A stretch of DNA of 64,000 nucleotides from Lentibacillus sp. CBA3610 (GCF_013373365.1 NZ_CP035925.1:3410001-3474000), one strand, 5' to 3'. Numbered from the stretch's first letter, positions 8,834 through 17,955 are shown. Numbers and translations are program-made. The notes: generated from the letters alone by a model not told the origin.

Positions 8834-10247
8834 AAAAAGAGTCATCTTCCAAGTCAAAATAGTGTTTTGAAAATCTTACAAATTCTTCAGTATCAACTTC
8901 TTTATACTTGTAATGATCATAATAAGTCTTCAAAAACTTTTCTGCTCCCTTTATCCCATCATTTTGTTCAAATAATTTCCACAACATAGTGCTCGATTTG
9001 CCATAGACATATGAACTCATATTGCGATCATATTCATCAAGAGGCAGGTTAACCGGAAGTGGCTCTAAATCTTCTAATTGTTTATTCATCGTTTCATATG
9101 GTACTTCCTGATTGCTGCCGGACAAATTGTATAATCCAGTAGCAAAGTTTGCAAAACCTTCATCCAACCAGGCATCATTGTACGGGTCATTGCTAATGAC
9201 ACCATAAAACCATTGATGGGCTATTTCATGCACAACCATATTTTTTAGGGCATTTGGATTAACAGGGCCACTACCATAAACCGAATTAGCTGTCACAATC
9301 CCCGGGTATTCCATTCCGAGCTCGTCCACGATAATATCAAGTTGTGTAAATGGGTACGGACCGATATTCTTTTGAAAGTATCGCAGTGCATCGGAAGCCA
9401 CCTCACTAATTTCTTTATATAGATCCTCGTTCTCTTCAAAACCAACCACTCGGATAGTTATGTCTTCCTCCATTTTTTGAATAACCTTTGGCTGATAAAG
9501 GATAGCTATAAACATTTCTTTTACATGATTTACTTCAAACGTGTTATTAGACGGGCCGGGATACTGATCACTGTCGCTTGATGATGCGACAGTGTAACCA
9601 TCAGGCACCTCATATTTCACCTTAAAATCACTGAAAGCCGTATGATAGGTTTCACCTCTAAACCTGTAATCCTCTTTATTCCACTGATGATCTCTATATG
9701 TAGCAACCATCGGGTAGAATTGCGCCAAATAATAGTTCTCATTGTTCTTTGTAAACCTTAAGCCTTCTTCAGGAAGAGTGAAATCATAGGTGAAATCTAC
9801 TTTTATATCATTACCAGGTTCCAATTTTTTTGATAGAGACACAGTTAAAGTATCTTTATCCAAATTATAATCTGCCTGTTCTCCATTTAACGTAACCTTA
9901 TGTAAGTTAACAGTTGATGGAACCTCCAAGGAACGATTTAAGTCCAGTGATGTATTTTCCGTAAACATATTTGGGATAAAGTAAAAAACAAGCTCGCTCC
10001 ACGAATCTTTGGAGATGTTCCTTATTATTACAGAGGTTTCTATATGAAAATTCCCTTCCTCATTCATTGTTAATTCGATATTGTATTGACTATCACTACC
10101 TGATGGAGCAGTTTTTAGAGCAAAGTTTGTTACGGTATCCGCAGTTCTTATTGGTTCTTCGCTTTCATATAGAGTAATGAATATCCAAGTTGTAAACGAA
10201 ATCATTATTATGGAAATTAAAGAATACCATATAAGCTTTTTACTCAT
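8808..10247 (-). CDS. M1-family membrane-anchored metallopeptidase
   Basis: A 479-residue gluzincin peptidase. An N-terminal hydrophobic stretch (about 5-25, LIWYSLISIIMISFTTWIFI) anchors or exports it. A beta-rich N-terminal domain precedes the catalytic domain with GMEYPG, the counterpart of the GAMEN substrate motif, and the zinc site HEIAHQWF followed after exactly 18 residues by the third ligand in LDEGFA (HExxH-x18-E), near residues 340-365. Aminopeptidase activity is expected from the family, but the substrate is unknown. It is on the opposite strand to its neighbours and separates glmM from the S9 peptidase, with ABC-gene fragments on either side, suggesting an inserted segment. Confidence 0.88.
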   Translation of the reverse strand: MSKKLIWYSLISIIMISFTTWIFITLYESEEPIRTADTVTNFALKTAPSGSDSQYNIELTMNEEGNFHIETSVIIRNISKDSWSELVFYFIPNMFTENTSLDLNRSLEVPSTVNLHKVTLNGEQADYNLDKDTLTVSLSKKLEPGNDIKVDFTYDFTLPEEGLRFTKNNENYYLAQFYPMVATYRDHQWNKEDYRFRGETYHTAFSDFKVKYEVPDGYTVASSSDSDQYPGPSNNTFEVNHVKEMFIAILYQPKVIQKMEEDITIRVVGFEENEDLYKEISEVASDALRYFQKNIGPYPFTQLDIIVDELGMEYPGIVTANSVYGSGPVNPNALKNMVVHEIAHQWFYGVISNDPYNDAWLDEGFANFATGLYNLSGSNQEVPYETMNKQLEDLEPLPVNLPLDEYDRNMSSYVYGKSSTMLWKLFEQNDGIKGAEKFLKTYYDHYKYKEVDTEEFVRFSKHYFDLEDDSFFREWFLLE

Positions 10248-10393
10248 TGTATGCCGCCCCTATTTTCAGCGTATCTTTCATAACTTTATATTCTGGATAA
10301 TTATAGATTATTCCTTCTTTTGAGACATATTTACTTTGACCATTAATTGTACAGATGTGATTCAATTAAATGAAAATTCCCAATAATTAATGT

Positions 10394-10463
10394 CGCCAAA
10401 CTAGAGCACGGAAACGCCAAACTTAGGAGGAAAAACGCCAAACATGGAACAGTGACGTCGTAC
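10394..10463. repeat. 21-bp-phased CGCCAAAC array (locus 1)
   Basis: CGCCAAAC starts at 10394, 10415 and 10436, spaced exactly 21 bases, with a degenerate fourth copy near 10456. The spacers differ from one another. The same core with the same 21-base phase recurs at 49524-49573. It occupies the 323-base intergenic region between two divergently transcribed peptidase genes, which otherwise shows no gene. Confidence 0.7.
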
Positions 10464-10570
10464 ACGGTCCATTTAGAATCTTCATCACTAATCTGTTTAT
10501 TCTATGTGATTTACGTTATAATTATTTTGCCAAGTAAAATTATTCAAACATTTTATCGAGGGGGAGTTCG

Positions 10571-12361
10571 ATGATTACATTTCCAAAGCCGACAGTTGAG
10601 CAATTTTTCCGTACATATGTTATCACAGGGTTTGATGTAAGTGCTGATGAAGAGCGGCTTGTTTTCAGCACCAACCTGGATGGCAACATGAATCTATGGG
10701 CCATGGATCTGCCGGCTACATACCCATACCTGTTTGCTCATCAGGATGAATCGTGCAGTTTTGTCAAATTTGATCCGAAAAGCCGCTATGTACTGACTGG
10801 ATTTGATAAAGATGGTGATGAGAACCACCATATTTATGCGATACCTTATGATGGCGGCATTCCCAAGCCTGTTGTGACAGGGGATCCGGAAGAGAAATTT
10901 ATTTTCACCGATTTGAGTGATGACGGCGAACGTATTTATTATATAACATCAGAAGAAAACTCATCGTTTCTGAATACCCGTGTCCGCAATCTGGAAAATG
11001 ATTCGGATACGCTGCTGCATATCGGGGAAGTATCGCCAACGAGTCTGGTAGCTGTTTCTGAGAATGAAGAAGCATTTGTCTATTTGCAGACATTTGCGAA
11101 CACGTTTATCCCCGGGTTTGTCAAAATGGGAGACGAAACGTACAATCTGACACCTGACCCGGAAAAAGTGCATGTCACATTTGAACCTGTGTTTGTGGAT
11201 GACAAAACGATTTATTTTGTGACGGATTATGAAAGCGAGTATAAATATGTCGCAAAATTTGATTTGGAGAACAAGGAATTTTCCCGGGTGTTGTCGATTG
11301 AGCAAGAAAGTGTCGAGCAAATGAAATATAATAAAGAAAACAATACCTTATTTCTTGTCACGGAAAATGGTGTTACGGATAGCCTGTATCGTTATGATCT
11401 GGACTCAGGCAATCTGACAAATTTATCAGCACCGGTGGATATCATTTATCAAATCAACGTAACCAAAGCAGGCAACCTTTATATTCTGGGAACAAGTGCA
11501 GCTGTCCCGCCCAATATCTTTCAATCAAAAGACGGTGAGCATTGGAAGCAATTGACCAACAACCGGGTACTCGGCGTGAACACTGATGATATGGTAGAGC
11601 CGGATGTTGTGTCCTACAAATCTTTTGACGGTATGGAGATCGAAGCGTTATTGTACAGAGCCAAACCGGAAAATGACAATGGTTATACGGTCTTCTGGCC
11701 GCACGGCGGACCACAGGCTGCTGAGCGAAAGTCATTCTATTCGATGTTCCAATGTTTGCTTAACCGTGGCTATACGATTTTTGCCCCAAATTTTCGGGGA
11801 AGCACAGGCTATGGTTCAAGCTTCATCAAATTAGTCGAACAAGACTGGGGAGAAGGACCACGCCTGGATTGTATTGCCGGAATTGAATGGCTGTTTGAAA
11901 AGGGCATAGCCGATCGGGATAAGCTATTCCTCATCGGCGGCAGCTACGGCGGCTATATGACATTGCTCCTGCATGGCCGCCATCCGGAATATTTCAAGGC
12001 ATGTGTTGATGTTTTCGGCCCGTCTGATTTGTTCACATTCGTCAATTCGGTCCCTGATCACTGGAAGCCGATTATGGAACGCTGGCTTGGTGATCCTGAA
12101 CGTGATAAAAAACGCTTCATCAGGGACTCACCGGTCACCTATCTGGATAGCATGACAAAGCCGATGCTCGTCATCCAGGGAGCACATGATCCACGCGTCG
12201 TCAAAGCGGAATCAGATAATATTGTAGCCAAATTGGAGGAAAAGGGTCGCGATGTCGACTACATGGTCCTGGATGATGAAGGCCACGGCTTTTCGAAAAA
12301 AGAAAACGAAATCAAGGTTTATAAACGCATGCTGGACTTTTTGGAACAACATCAGGGTTAA
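10571..12361 (+). CDS. S9 family prolyl oligopeptidase-type peptidase
   Basis: A 596-residue serine peptidase. The N-terminal half is a beta-propeller with WD40/PD40-like blades; the C-terminal half (about 350-596) is an alpha/beta-hydrolase domain. The catalytic triad is visible: Ser458 in GGSYGGY, Asp540 in GAHDPRV and His572 in EGHGF, with the oxyanion region HGGPQ near 375. No signal peptide is apparent, so it is probably cytoplasmic, cleaving small peptides or acylaminoacyl ends. GAGGGGGAG precedes the ATG. The gene stands alone; the ABC fragment that follows is truncated against its 3' end. Confidence 0.92.
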   Translation: MITFPKPTVEQFFRTYVITGFDVSADEERLVFSTNLDGNMNLWAMDLPATYPYLFAHQDESCSFVKFDPKSRYVLTGFDKDGDENHHIYAIPYDGGIPKPVVTGDPEEKFIFTDLSDDGERIYYITSEENSSFLNTRVRNLENDSDTLLHIGEVSPTSLVAVSENEEAFVYLQTFANTFIPGFVKMGDETYNLTPDPEKVHVTFEPVFVDDKTIYFVTDYESEYKYVAKFDLENKEFSRVLSIEQESVEQMKYNKENNTLFLVTENGVTDSLYRYDLDSGNLTNLSAPVDIIYQINVTKAGNLYILGTSAAVPPNIFQSKDGEHWKQLTNNRVLGVNTDDMVEPDVVSYKSFDGMEIEALLYRAKPENDNGYTVFWPHGGPQAAERKSFYSMFQCLLNRGYTIFAPNFRGSTGYGSSFIKLVEQDWGEGPRLDCIAGIEWLFEKGIADRDKLFLIGGSYGGYMTLLLHGRHPEYFKACVDVFGPSDLFTFVNSVPDHWKPIMERWLGDPERDKKRFIRDSPVTYLDSMTKPMLVIQGAHDPRVVKAESDNIVAKLEEKGRDVDYMVLDDEGHGFSKKENEIKVYKRMLDFLEQHQG

Positions 12362-12420
12362 TAGCAAAGTATGAAACTGCCATTTGCATTCCAACCGCTG
12401 AACTTATCAAGCGATTCGGG

Positions 12421-12969
12421 TTGGAAGCCTATCAGCATACGCGCCTTTCGCATTTATCCAAAGGAAATAAGCAAAAGGTAAACATTATTCAGGGTTTTTT
12501 AATTTTGCCTGAGCTGTTTTTACTGGATGAACCGACATCAGGACTGGACCCTGATTCACAGGAGACGATGACAGCGAATCTGACACAGTTAAAAAAAGAA
12601 GGCACAACGATTGTCTTGACGCATCATGAATCGGATCTTGCCGAAAGACTGGCTGATCGAAATATTCATGTCACACAACAGAACATAAAGGAATTAAAGA
12701 CGTTCGGGAAAAATAAACACTATCGAACAATCGAATTTACTGGTACATCCAAAGAGCTTTTATCCTTTGTTAGCAGTTCAGCAGACATCATTCAGCATGT
12801 TTGCCAGTCCTCATCTTCTCATATTATTTCTGTGTATGCGGCAAAAAGCAATGCGTTAATCAGCAGCATCCTGGCATTGGGCGGCACCATTCAATTTGTC
12901 TCCCGTCAGACGAATATGCTGCCGATGCTTGCGCCTGATGATACTGGGAAGGTCAAGGTGAATAGATGA
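12421..12969 (+). pseudogene. ABC transporter ATPase, N-terminal truncation
   Basis: The C-terminal two thirds of an ABC ATPase: signature LSHLSKGNKQKV, Walker B FLLDEPTSGLDP and the switch histidine VLTHHES are present, but Walker A and the Q-loop are missing. The frame is open back to the S9 stop codon, with ABC-like residues (ELIKRFGLEAYQHTR) before the first TTG, so the 5' part has been deleted rather than mis-started. A hydrolase without Walker A cannot bind ATP normally. It overlaps the next fragment by 4 bases, preserving the original operon layout. Confidence 0.82.
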
Positions 12970-13271
12970 TTAATATAGCTAAATACTGCATGCAGGATTA
13001 TATACGGTCATATCAGTTTGTACCTCCTGTTTGCCTTTATATAATATGGACGATGATTTCCTATACATATATAGATGCACTGCCGCAATTCATGTCTTTC
13101 ATAACCTGGCTTATTCCACCTGCATTTTCGATTGTTGATTTGTTAGGGGACGAAAGCTTATACATCAATGCTGGATTATTGCTGGAATGGATGTATGTCC
13201 TCATATACGCTGGTGTGTTGTTTCTTTTGTTTTTTATAGGCGTTCGCAAACGGAATGTGATCACTGATTGA
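12966..13271 (+). pseudogene. ABC-2-type permease remnant
   Basis: A 101-residue hydrophobic protein whose start (MINIAKYCMQDYIRSYQFVP) looks like an ABC permease N-terminus and whose end (LIYAGVLFLLFFIGVRKRNV) looks like a last transmembrane helix plus cytoplasmic tail. ABC-2 permeases usually have six or more helices and over 200 residues; only about three remain here. The simplest reading is an internal in-frame deletion. It follows the truncated ATPase with a 4-base overlap. Confidence 0.6.
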
Positions 13272-13403
13272 ATAGCGAATCTAGGGTGAATGCAAACACG
13301 AGAGTTGCATTAAGCCGGTATTGGAATCCCTTTTGGCTGCCTTCTCCTTTACAGCTGCTGGATGACTCACCCCCTTCTTACTCCTATAATCGAAATCAGA
13401 ACC

Positions 13404-13448
13404 AAAAAAGGGGCATCCCAAAAAAAATTTTTTCAGGATGCCTCTTTT
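13404..13448. terminator. Bidirectional terminator
   Basis: AAAAAAGGGGCATCC / GGATGCCTCTTTT around an A8T6 loop, between the ABC remnant and the convergent TPR gene. Confidence 0.75.
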
Positions 13449-13482
13449 CAGCTGTTCGTTTCGATAATAGGGGTAGAAGGAG

Positions 13483-14043
13483 TTATTTGTTCAGTTTTTT
13501 CTCACAGGTCTCAATCGCTGTTTCGGTAGAATGAATCAGCTCACTATTGCGATTGTCTTTTCTGAGTTCCAACGCTTTTTGAAAGTAATCCAGTGCTTCA
13601 CGGTACTTTTCCTGATCAAACAGGTTTTTGCCTTGATGCTGATATGCAAAATCACGGTATTCTATGTAATCGGAATTGTTTTCAGCATGCTCTATCAGCT
13701 CATCGAACATCTGATTGGACGTTTCAAAATCGTTATGCCATTGATATGTATTGGCCAGACGCAGCTGATTGACAAACACGCTCTGCTTTCTGTCCAGTTC
13801 ACGGAAAATGTCAATGGCCATGTTAAGATGCCGTTTGCTTTCTTCCAGTTCACCAACAATGCGCAAAAAGGTTCCGAGCAGTCCATGCAATTTGCCTTTT
13901 TCATGTTTGTCCAGTGTCTTATCATTCAGCTGTTTTTGCAGATACATCATACCATAAAGCATGTCCATTTTATTTAAAGGCACTTCCCGGAGATTCGGGC
14001 CAAATTTAAATGTCATATCATGCGGGATATCTGAAATGTTCAT
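13483..14043 (-). CDS. Tetratricopeptide-repeat protein
   Basis: A 186-residue all-helical protein with about three TPR units between residues 50 and 165; the last is clearest (YREALDYFQKALELR, matching the A-x-x-x-F-x-x-A-L pattern). No signal peptide or membrane segment. TPR proteins mediate protein binding; length and lack of an N-terminal HTH or Rap fold argue against a Rap phosphatase. No partner is suggested by the neighbours. A GGAGTAAG ribosome site precedes the ATG. Confidence 0.75.
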   Translation of the reverse strand: MNISDIPHDMTFKFGPNLREVPLNKMDMLYGMMYLQKQLNDKTLDKHEKGKLHGLLGTFLRIVGELEESKRHLNMAIDIFRELDRKQSVFVNQLRLANTYQWHNDFETSNQMFDELIEHAENNSDYIEYRDFAYQHQGKNLFDQEKYREALDYFQKALELRKDNRNSELIHSTETAIETCEKKLNK

Positions 14044-14151
14044 GAGCTTACTCCTTATTTTTTAAAAGTAGGTGATTGAAATCATTATAACCTTTCAAAC
14101 CCCTGAAAATAAAGGATTTGGTATTCTTTGTGGTATATCCATCAGTTTTGA

Positions 14152-14180
14152 TTGTATACATCACTATTTTATCATATAAT
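14152..14180 (+). promoter_or_regulatory. SigA promoter of RHH/PIN module 1
   Basis: TTGTAT (14152-14157), 17-base spacer, TATAAT (14175-14180), 20 bases before the antitoxin ATG. Confidence 0.6.
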
Positions 14181-14199
14181 GTATATGAGGTGATTCGCC

Positions 14200-14469
14200 A
14201 TGGAATATGAACGAAAGGTTAGAAAACAAATTTATCTTGATCCTGAGCAGAATAGGTACGTGAAACAAATATCTGCACGAAATGGCATGTCCGAAGCGGA
14301 ATTTATTAGAGAAGCTGTTGATAACTATCTGGCAAATAACCAAATGAAGCAAAAAGATCCGTTGTTTGAACTGGTTGGAATAGTAAAGAACGGTAAAAAA
14401 GATGGATCCACGACACATGATCAGGATGTTTATTTGGCTGAAAAAGGGGATACAGATGAAAAGAAATAA
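14200..14469 (+). CDS. Ribbon-helix-helix antitoxin (module 1)
   Basis: An 89-residue protein with an N-terminal RHH/CopG DNA-binding fold: beta strand KVRKQIYLDPEQNRY, then two helices containing MSEAEFIREAVDNYLANN. The C-terminal part is charged and probably disordered, the usual toxin-wrapping segment. It precedes and overlaps by 14 bases a PIN-domain toxin, so the pair is a type II toxin-antitoxin module, expected to repress its own promoter. A paralogous module lies at 21199-21862. Confidence 0.82.
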   Translation: MEYERKVRKQIYLDPEQNRYVKQISARNGMSEAEFIREAVDNYLANNQMKQKDPLFELVGIVKNGKKDGSTTHDQDVYLAEKGDTDEKK

Positions 14470-14881
14470 ATTATTTATCGACACTGGGGCATGGATTGCT
14501 CTCATTGTGGAGAATGATCATTTCCATAAAGCGGCCCGTTCTTATTTAGAAAGTCTTGATTTATCCATTAAACGACTTTCATCCAGTTACGTCATCGCGG
14601 AAACTTATACATGGTTACGATATAGGGAGGGATTTAAATCTGCAGACAATTTTCTCAATGTTATTAATCAATCGAAGGCAAGCGGTATGTTGGATGTCAT
14701 TGTTGGTGAGGGGGATATCCTTGACATATCAGAACAGTTACTAAGGGATTTCTCAGATCAGCGTTTATCCTATGTTGATGCCGTTAGTATGGCAATTATG
14801 AAAAAGGAACGAATTAACAAAGTATTTGGGTTTGATCATCATTTTTACTTAATGGATTTTGAGGTGGTTCCATATTTGTGA
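14456..14881 (+). CDS. PIN-domain ribonuclease toxin (module 1)
   Basis: A 141-residue VapC-like protein. PIN active-site acids are seen in order: FIDTGAWIAL (Asp9), AETYTWLRYR (Glu), LSYVDAVSMAIM (Asp) and FGFDHHF (Asp). PIN toxins cleave RNA, often tRNA or rRNA, using Mg2+ or Mn2+. I start it at the ATG at 14456, inside the antitoxin gene, because the homologous PIN of module 2 starts at the same relative place; the longer frame from 14402 would add an unrelated N-terminus. Confidence 0.83.
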   Translation: MKRNKLFIDTGAWIALIVENDHFHKAARSYLESLDLSIKRLSSSYVIAETYTWLRYREGFKSADNFLNVINQSKASGMLDVIVGEGDILDISEQLLRDFSDQRLSYVDAVSMAIMKKERINKVFGFDHHFYLMDFEVVPYL

Positions 14882-14961
14882 CCATTAAAGGTCTATTAAC
14901 AATACACATTGTGCTTCATTCAAGCATACACATTATAATACCCACCCTTTCCAAAAAAGAT

Positions 14962-14991
14962 TTGACCAATAAGTGTTGTCCCGGTTAAAAT
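14962..14991 (+). promoter_or_regulatory. SigA promoter of glmS
   Basis: TTGACC (14962-14967), 18-base spacer, TAAAAT (14986-14991), about 70 bases upstream of the ribozyme cleavage site. Confidence 0.65.
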
Positions 14992-15061
14992 GTAGAAAGC
15001 CTCGATTGCTTAAGGGGTGGACTGATTCATTAAACAGAAAGGAGCGCAGTTGATAAAAGCA

Positions 15062-15232
15062 TGAAAAGCGCCTGAACTATTTTCCGACCGGTAGTGAAAA
15101 TAGTTGACGAGGTGGGGGTTATCGAACTTTTTCGGCGGGTACCTCCCGGCTGCACATCACAGTCGTGATACTTTTTCTTAAAAACAGTGAGGCGACTTGC
15201 TGTACAAAGGATTAAGTAAGCTGATGCATGAC
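15062..15232 (+). ncRNA. glmS ribozyme: glmS self-cleaving ribozyme/riboswitch
   Basis: Glucosamine-6-phosphate-activated ribozyme in the glmS leader. Conserved segments appear in order: AGCGCC at the cleavage site (cut expected between 15067 and 15068), the P2.1/P2.2 strand GTTGACGAGGTGGGGGTTATCGA at 15102-15124 (two overlapping conserved blocks), TCGGCGGGTACCTCCCGG, then CATCACAG and the P4-P4.1 region ending GACTTGCTGTACAAAGG. The arrangement matches the Bacillus ribozyme throughout. It destabilises glmS mRNA when amino-sugar is plentiful. Confidence 0.95.
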
Positions 15233-15242
15233 AATCACGAGA

Positions 15243-15264
15243 AAGGGGCAACAGAACGCCCCTT
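15243..15264 (+). terminator. Terminator-like hairpin in the glmS leader
   Basis: AAGGGGC / GCCCCTT with an 8-base loop directly after the ribozyme. No T-run follows, so intrinsic termination is doubtful; it may instead be a stabilising or processing stem. Confidence 0.4.
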
Positions 15265-15368
15265 CCAGAGGTCAGTGGTCAGAGGCCGGAAGTCAGATGT
15301 AAAATCGGCTGGATTGCTGATTTACTCTGATCAGACCTCTGACATCTGATCTTTGGAAAAACGAAAGA
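15265..15368. repeat. Dispersed repeat, copy C, within the glmS leader
   Basis: Long imperfect palindrome: left arm CCAGAGGTCAG...AGTCAGATGT, core AAAATCGGC...GCTGATTT, right arm ending ACATCTGATCTTTGG and then AAAAACGA. The right arm matches copy B (4945-4968). It lies between the ribozyme and the glmS ribosome site and lengthens the leader by about 100 bases. Confidence 0.6.
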
Positions 15369-15417
15369 GATCCTTTTAGGTCGTTTGTTGCCCCTTAAAT
15401 TTAAGGAGGAAACAACG

Positions 15418-17221
15418 ATGTGCGGAATTGTAGGCTATATTGGATATAATGATACGAAAGATATTTTACTGAATGGATTGGAGAAACTGGAATACCGCGG
15501 ATACGATTCTGCGGGTATTGCAGTATTGGATCGTGAAGACATCAATTTGTTTAAGGTAAAGGGACGGATCGCCGCATTGCGCAAGCGTGTTGATGAGAAA
15601 GCTGATTCAACCATGGGGATTGGCCATACACGCTGGGCAACACATGGCGAACCGAGTGCGGAGAATGCACATCCGCATCAAAGTGCGTCTGGCCGGTTTG
15701 CGGTTGTTCACAATGGTGTCATTGAAAATTACCAGGATCTGAAAAGAGATTATCTCGATGGCGTCACGTTTGGCAGTGTCACTGATACGGAGGTCATTGT
15801 TCAGCTCGTTGAAAAAAACGCTGAAACATACGGGGATACAGCCGAAGCGTTTCGTCAGACGATAAGCCTCTTGAAAGGTTCCTATGCGATTGGTTTAATC
15901 GATCAAGAAGACGGGGATACGATTTATGTTGCCAAAAATAAAAGCCCATTGCTTGTCGGCCTGGGTGACGGATTTAACGTGATAGCCAGTGATGCTATGG
16001 CAACCTTGAAAGAAACCGATCAGTATCTGGAGATTTACGATCACGAAATTGTCCTTTTGAATCGCAATTTTGCGGAAGTGCAAAAACTGGACGGCACTGC
16101 CGTAAACCGCAGACCGTTTACAGCTCAGATTGATGTGAGCGATACGGAAAAAGGCACATATCCGCACTTCATGCTGAAGGAAATCGATGAACAGCCATTT
16201 GTCATGCGGCGGATTATTCAGGAATATCAGGATGAACAGGATAATCTTAAACTGGATCAGAATGTGCGCTGTGCGATGAAAGCTTGCGACCGCATTTATA
16301 TCATTGCGGCGGGAACCAGCTATCACGCAGGTCTTGTCGGCAAACAATTCCTGGAAAAAATGGCTGGTATACCAGTGGAAGTTCATGTGGCAAGTGAATT
16401 TTCCTATAACATGCCACTCTTGTCGGAAAATCCATTATTCGTATTCATTTCACAGAGCGGTGAAACAGCCGACAGCCGTTCAGTATTGGTTAAAATTAAA
16501 GAAATGGGTCATCCGGCACTGACAATCACGAATGTGCCGGGATCCACCCTTTCTCGTGAATCAGATGATACATTGCATCTGCATGCCGGACCGGAAATTG
16601 CCGTCGCTTCCACAAAAGCCTATACGGCTCAAATCGCCGTGCTGGCTATTCTGGCAGTGGATACAGCACAGGCAACAGGGCTTGAATTGGACTTTGATCC
16701 AATGCAGGAACTCGCTATTGTGGCGAATGCCATGGAAGCTTTGACAGATCAGAAAGAAACCATTGAAGAGCTTGTCCGCGACAATCTCGGAACAACCCGG
16801 AATGCTTTCTTCATTGGCCGGAGTACAGATTACTTCGTATGCCTGGAGGGAGCATTGAAGTTGAAAGAAATCTCCTATATTCAGGCTGAAGGCTTTGCCG
16901 GCGGTGAGTTGAAGCATGGGACCATCGCATTGATTGAAGAAGGCACACCAGTGATTGCACTCGCAACTCAGGAGGATGTTAATTACGCCATTCGCAGGCA
17001 ACGTACAGGAAGTTGTTGCACGGGGCGCCAATGACATGACCTTCAGTATGAATGGTCTGGAGCAAGATAGCGATGCATTTGTCATCCCGCATGTGCATGA
17101 ACTGCTGACACCGCTCGTCAGTGTTGTGCCAATGCAATTGCTCGCTTATTATGCAGCACTGCATCGCGACTGTGACGTTGATAAGCCGCGTAACTTGGCC
17201 AAATCGGTCACGGTTGAGTAG
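15418..17221 (+). pseudogene. glmS: Glutamine-fructose-6-phosphate aminotransferase, one frameshift
   Basis: Makes glucosamine-6-phosphate from fructose-6-phosphate and glutamine, the first step of amino-sugar synthesis. It starts [12 protein letters not shown] (catalytic Cys1 after Met removal) behind AAGGAGGAAAC. The glutaminase domain and two SIS domains are intact up to VNYAIR at about 16994, where one extra base in CGCAGGCAAC shifts the frame to a stop at 17034. The true C-terminus ([11 protein letters not shown] ... [12 protein letters not shown]) continues in the next frame to 17221. Corrected length is 600 residues, exactly that of B. subtilis GlmS. As the gene is normally essential, an assembly insertion is the likelier cause unless a second copy exists. 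Confidence 0.93.
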
Positions 17222-17249
17222 TTGCTGAGCAATAATAAAGTTGTTTAAA

Positions 17250-17294
17250 GATTATGTGCGTTCGATTATGCTTTAATCGGGCGCACATCTTTTA
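17250..17294 (+). terminator. Terminator after glmS
   Basis: Long stem ATGTGCG...CGCACAT extended by TTCGATTA/TAATCGGG pairs, then TCTTTT. Confidence 0.85.
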
Positions 17295-17488
17295 TGAATG
17301 ATAACCATTGCAAAACTACGACATACAATTAAGGGGCCCGGAGATTGGCAGGATAGAGTGTATGAAAAATTAACGTGACACTGCCAAATGCCCAGAGGGA
17401 TTTGGAATGACGTACACTGGAATTACAATATCTAAAACTAGAACAAAAACGTCAAGATCTGTTTCAAATTAAATAGCAGGAGAGGTGA

Positions 17489-17860
17489 TTGCGTCATGTT
17501 AAAACAAGAGACGATATCTTTAAGTATGTCAGAGAAAAATACGATACACTGCCGGATTATCCGTTTAAGCAATTTCCAAACTATGCTGTTTTAAGGCATG
17601 CAACCAACAGAAAATGGTATGGTCTTGTGATGAATGTCCATCCGGAGAAATTAGAATTGGATGGAAATGAAGAAATTGAAATTCTGAATCTAAAGTGTTC
17701 ACCCGAGCTAAATGGAAGTCTAAGAAAGCGACGAGATATTTTACCTGCACATCATATGAACAAGGAGCATTGGTACACGCTTGTTTTAGAACGTACAGAC
17801 CCTAATGATAATGAAGATATTCATCGTTTGATTGAGATGAGTTTTAATTTAACGAAGTAA
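17489..17860 (+). CDS. MmcQ/YjbR family protein, probable frameshift at its start
   Basis: A 120-residue protein of the MmcQ/YjbR family (CyaY-like fold, function unproven), recognised by TRDDIFKYVREKYDTLPDYPF, the NYAVLRHATNRKWYGLVM core and the terminal HHMNKEHWYTLVLE block. The frame opens with a TTG at 17489 that is too close to the GGAGAGG ribosome site. An ATG at 17496 is better placed but one base out of frame; adding one A to AAAA (17501-17504) would give MLKTRDDIFKY, the expected start. I therefore suspect a one-base deletion. The stop at 17860 is followed by a normal intergenic region. Confidence 0.8.
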   Translation: MRHVKTRDDIFKYVREKYDTLPDYPFKQFPNYAVLRHATNRKWYGLVMNVHPEKLELDGNEEIEILNLKCSPELNGSLRKRRDILPAHHMNKEHWYTLVLERTDPNDNEDIHRLIEMSFNLTK

Positions 17861-17955
17861 TAATCAAGCTGTTCCTGCTAAATGGGATTAATTGTTGAAA
17901 AGCTAACCAAATAAGTCTGGTGCATCACTGCAATAGGTTTGTTGGAAAGTCATTC

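Noticed and set aside
13268..13534. 88-codon ORF after the permease remnant
   Set aside because: It runs through a terminator hairpin and into antisense of the TPR gene; no coding features.
13531..13977. 148-codon plus-strand ORF with hydrophobic residues opposite the TPR gene
   Set aside because: Complementary-strand shadow of an alpha-helical, charge-rich gene; no ribosome site.
17330..17460. Possible further phased array (ACGT-containing motifs) downstream of glmS
   Set aside because: The motifs at about 17373, 17410 and 17450 are 37 and 40 bases apart and poorly conserved, unlike the 21-bp arrays.
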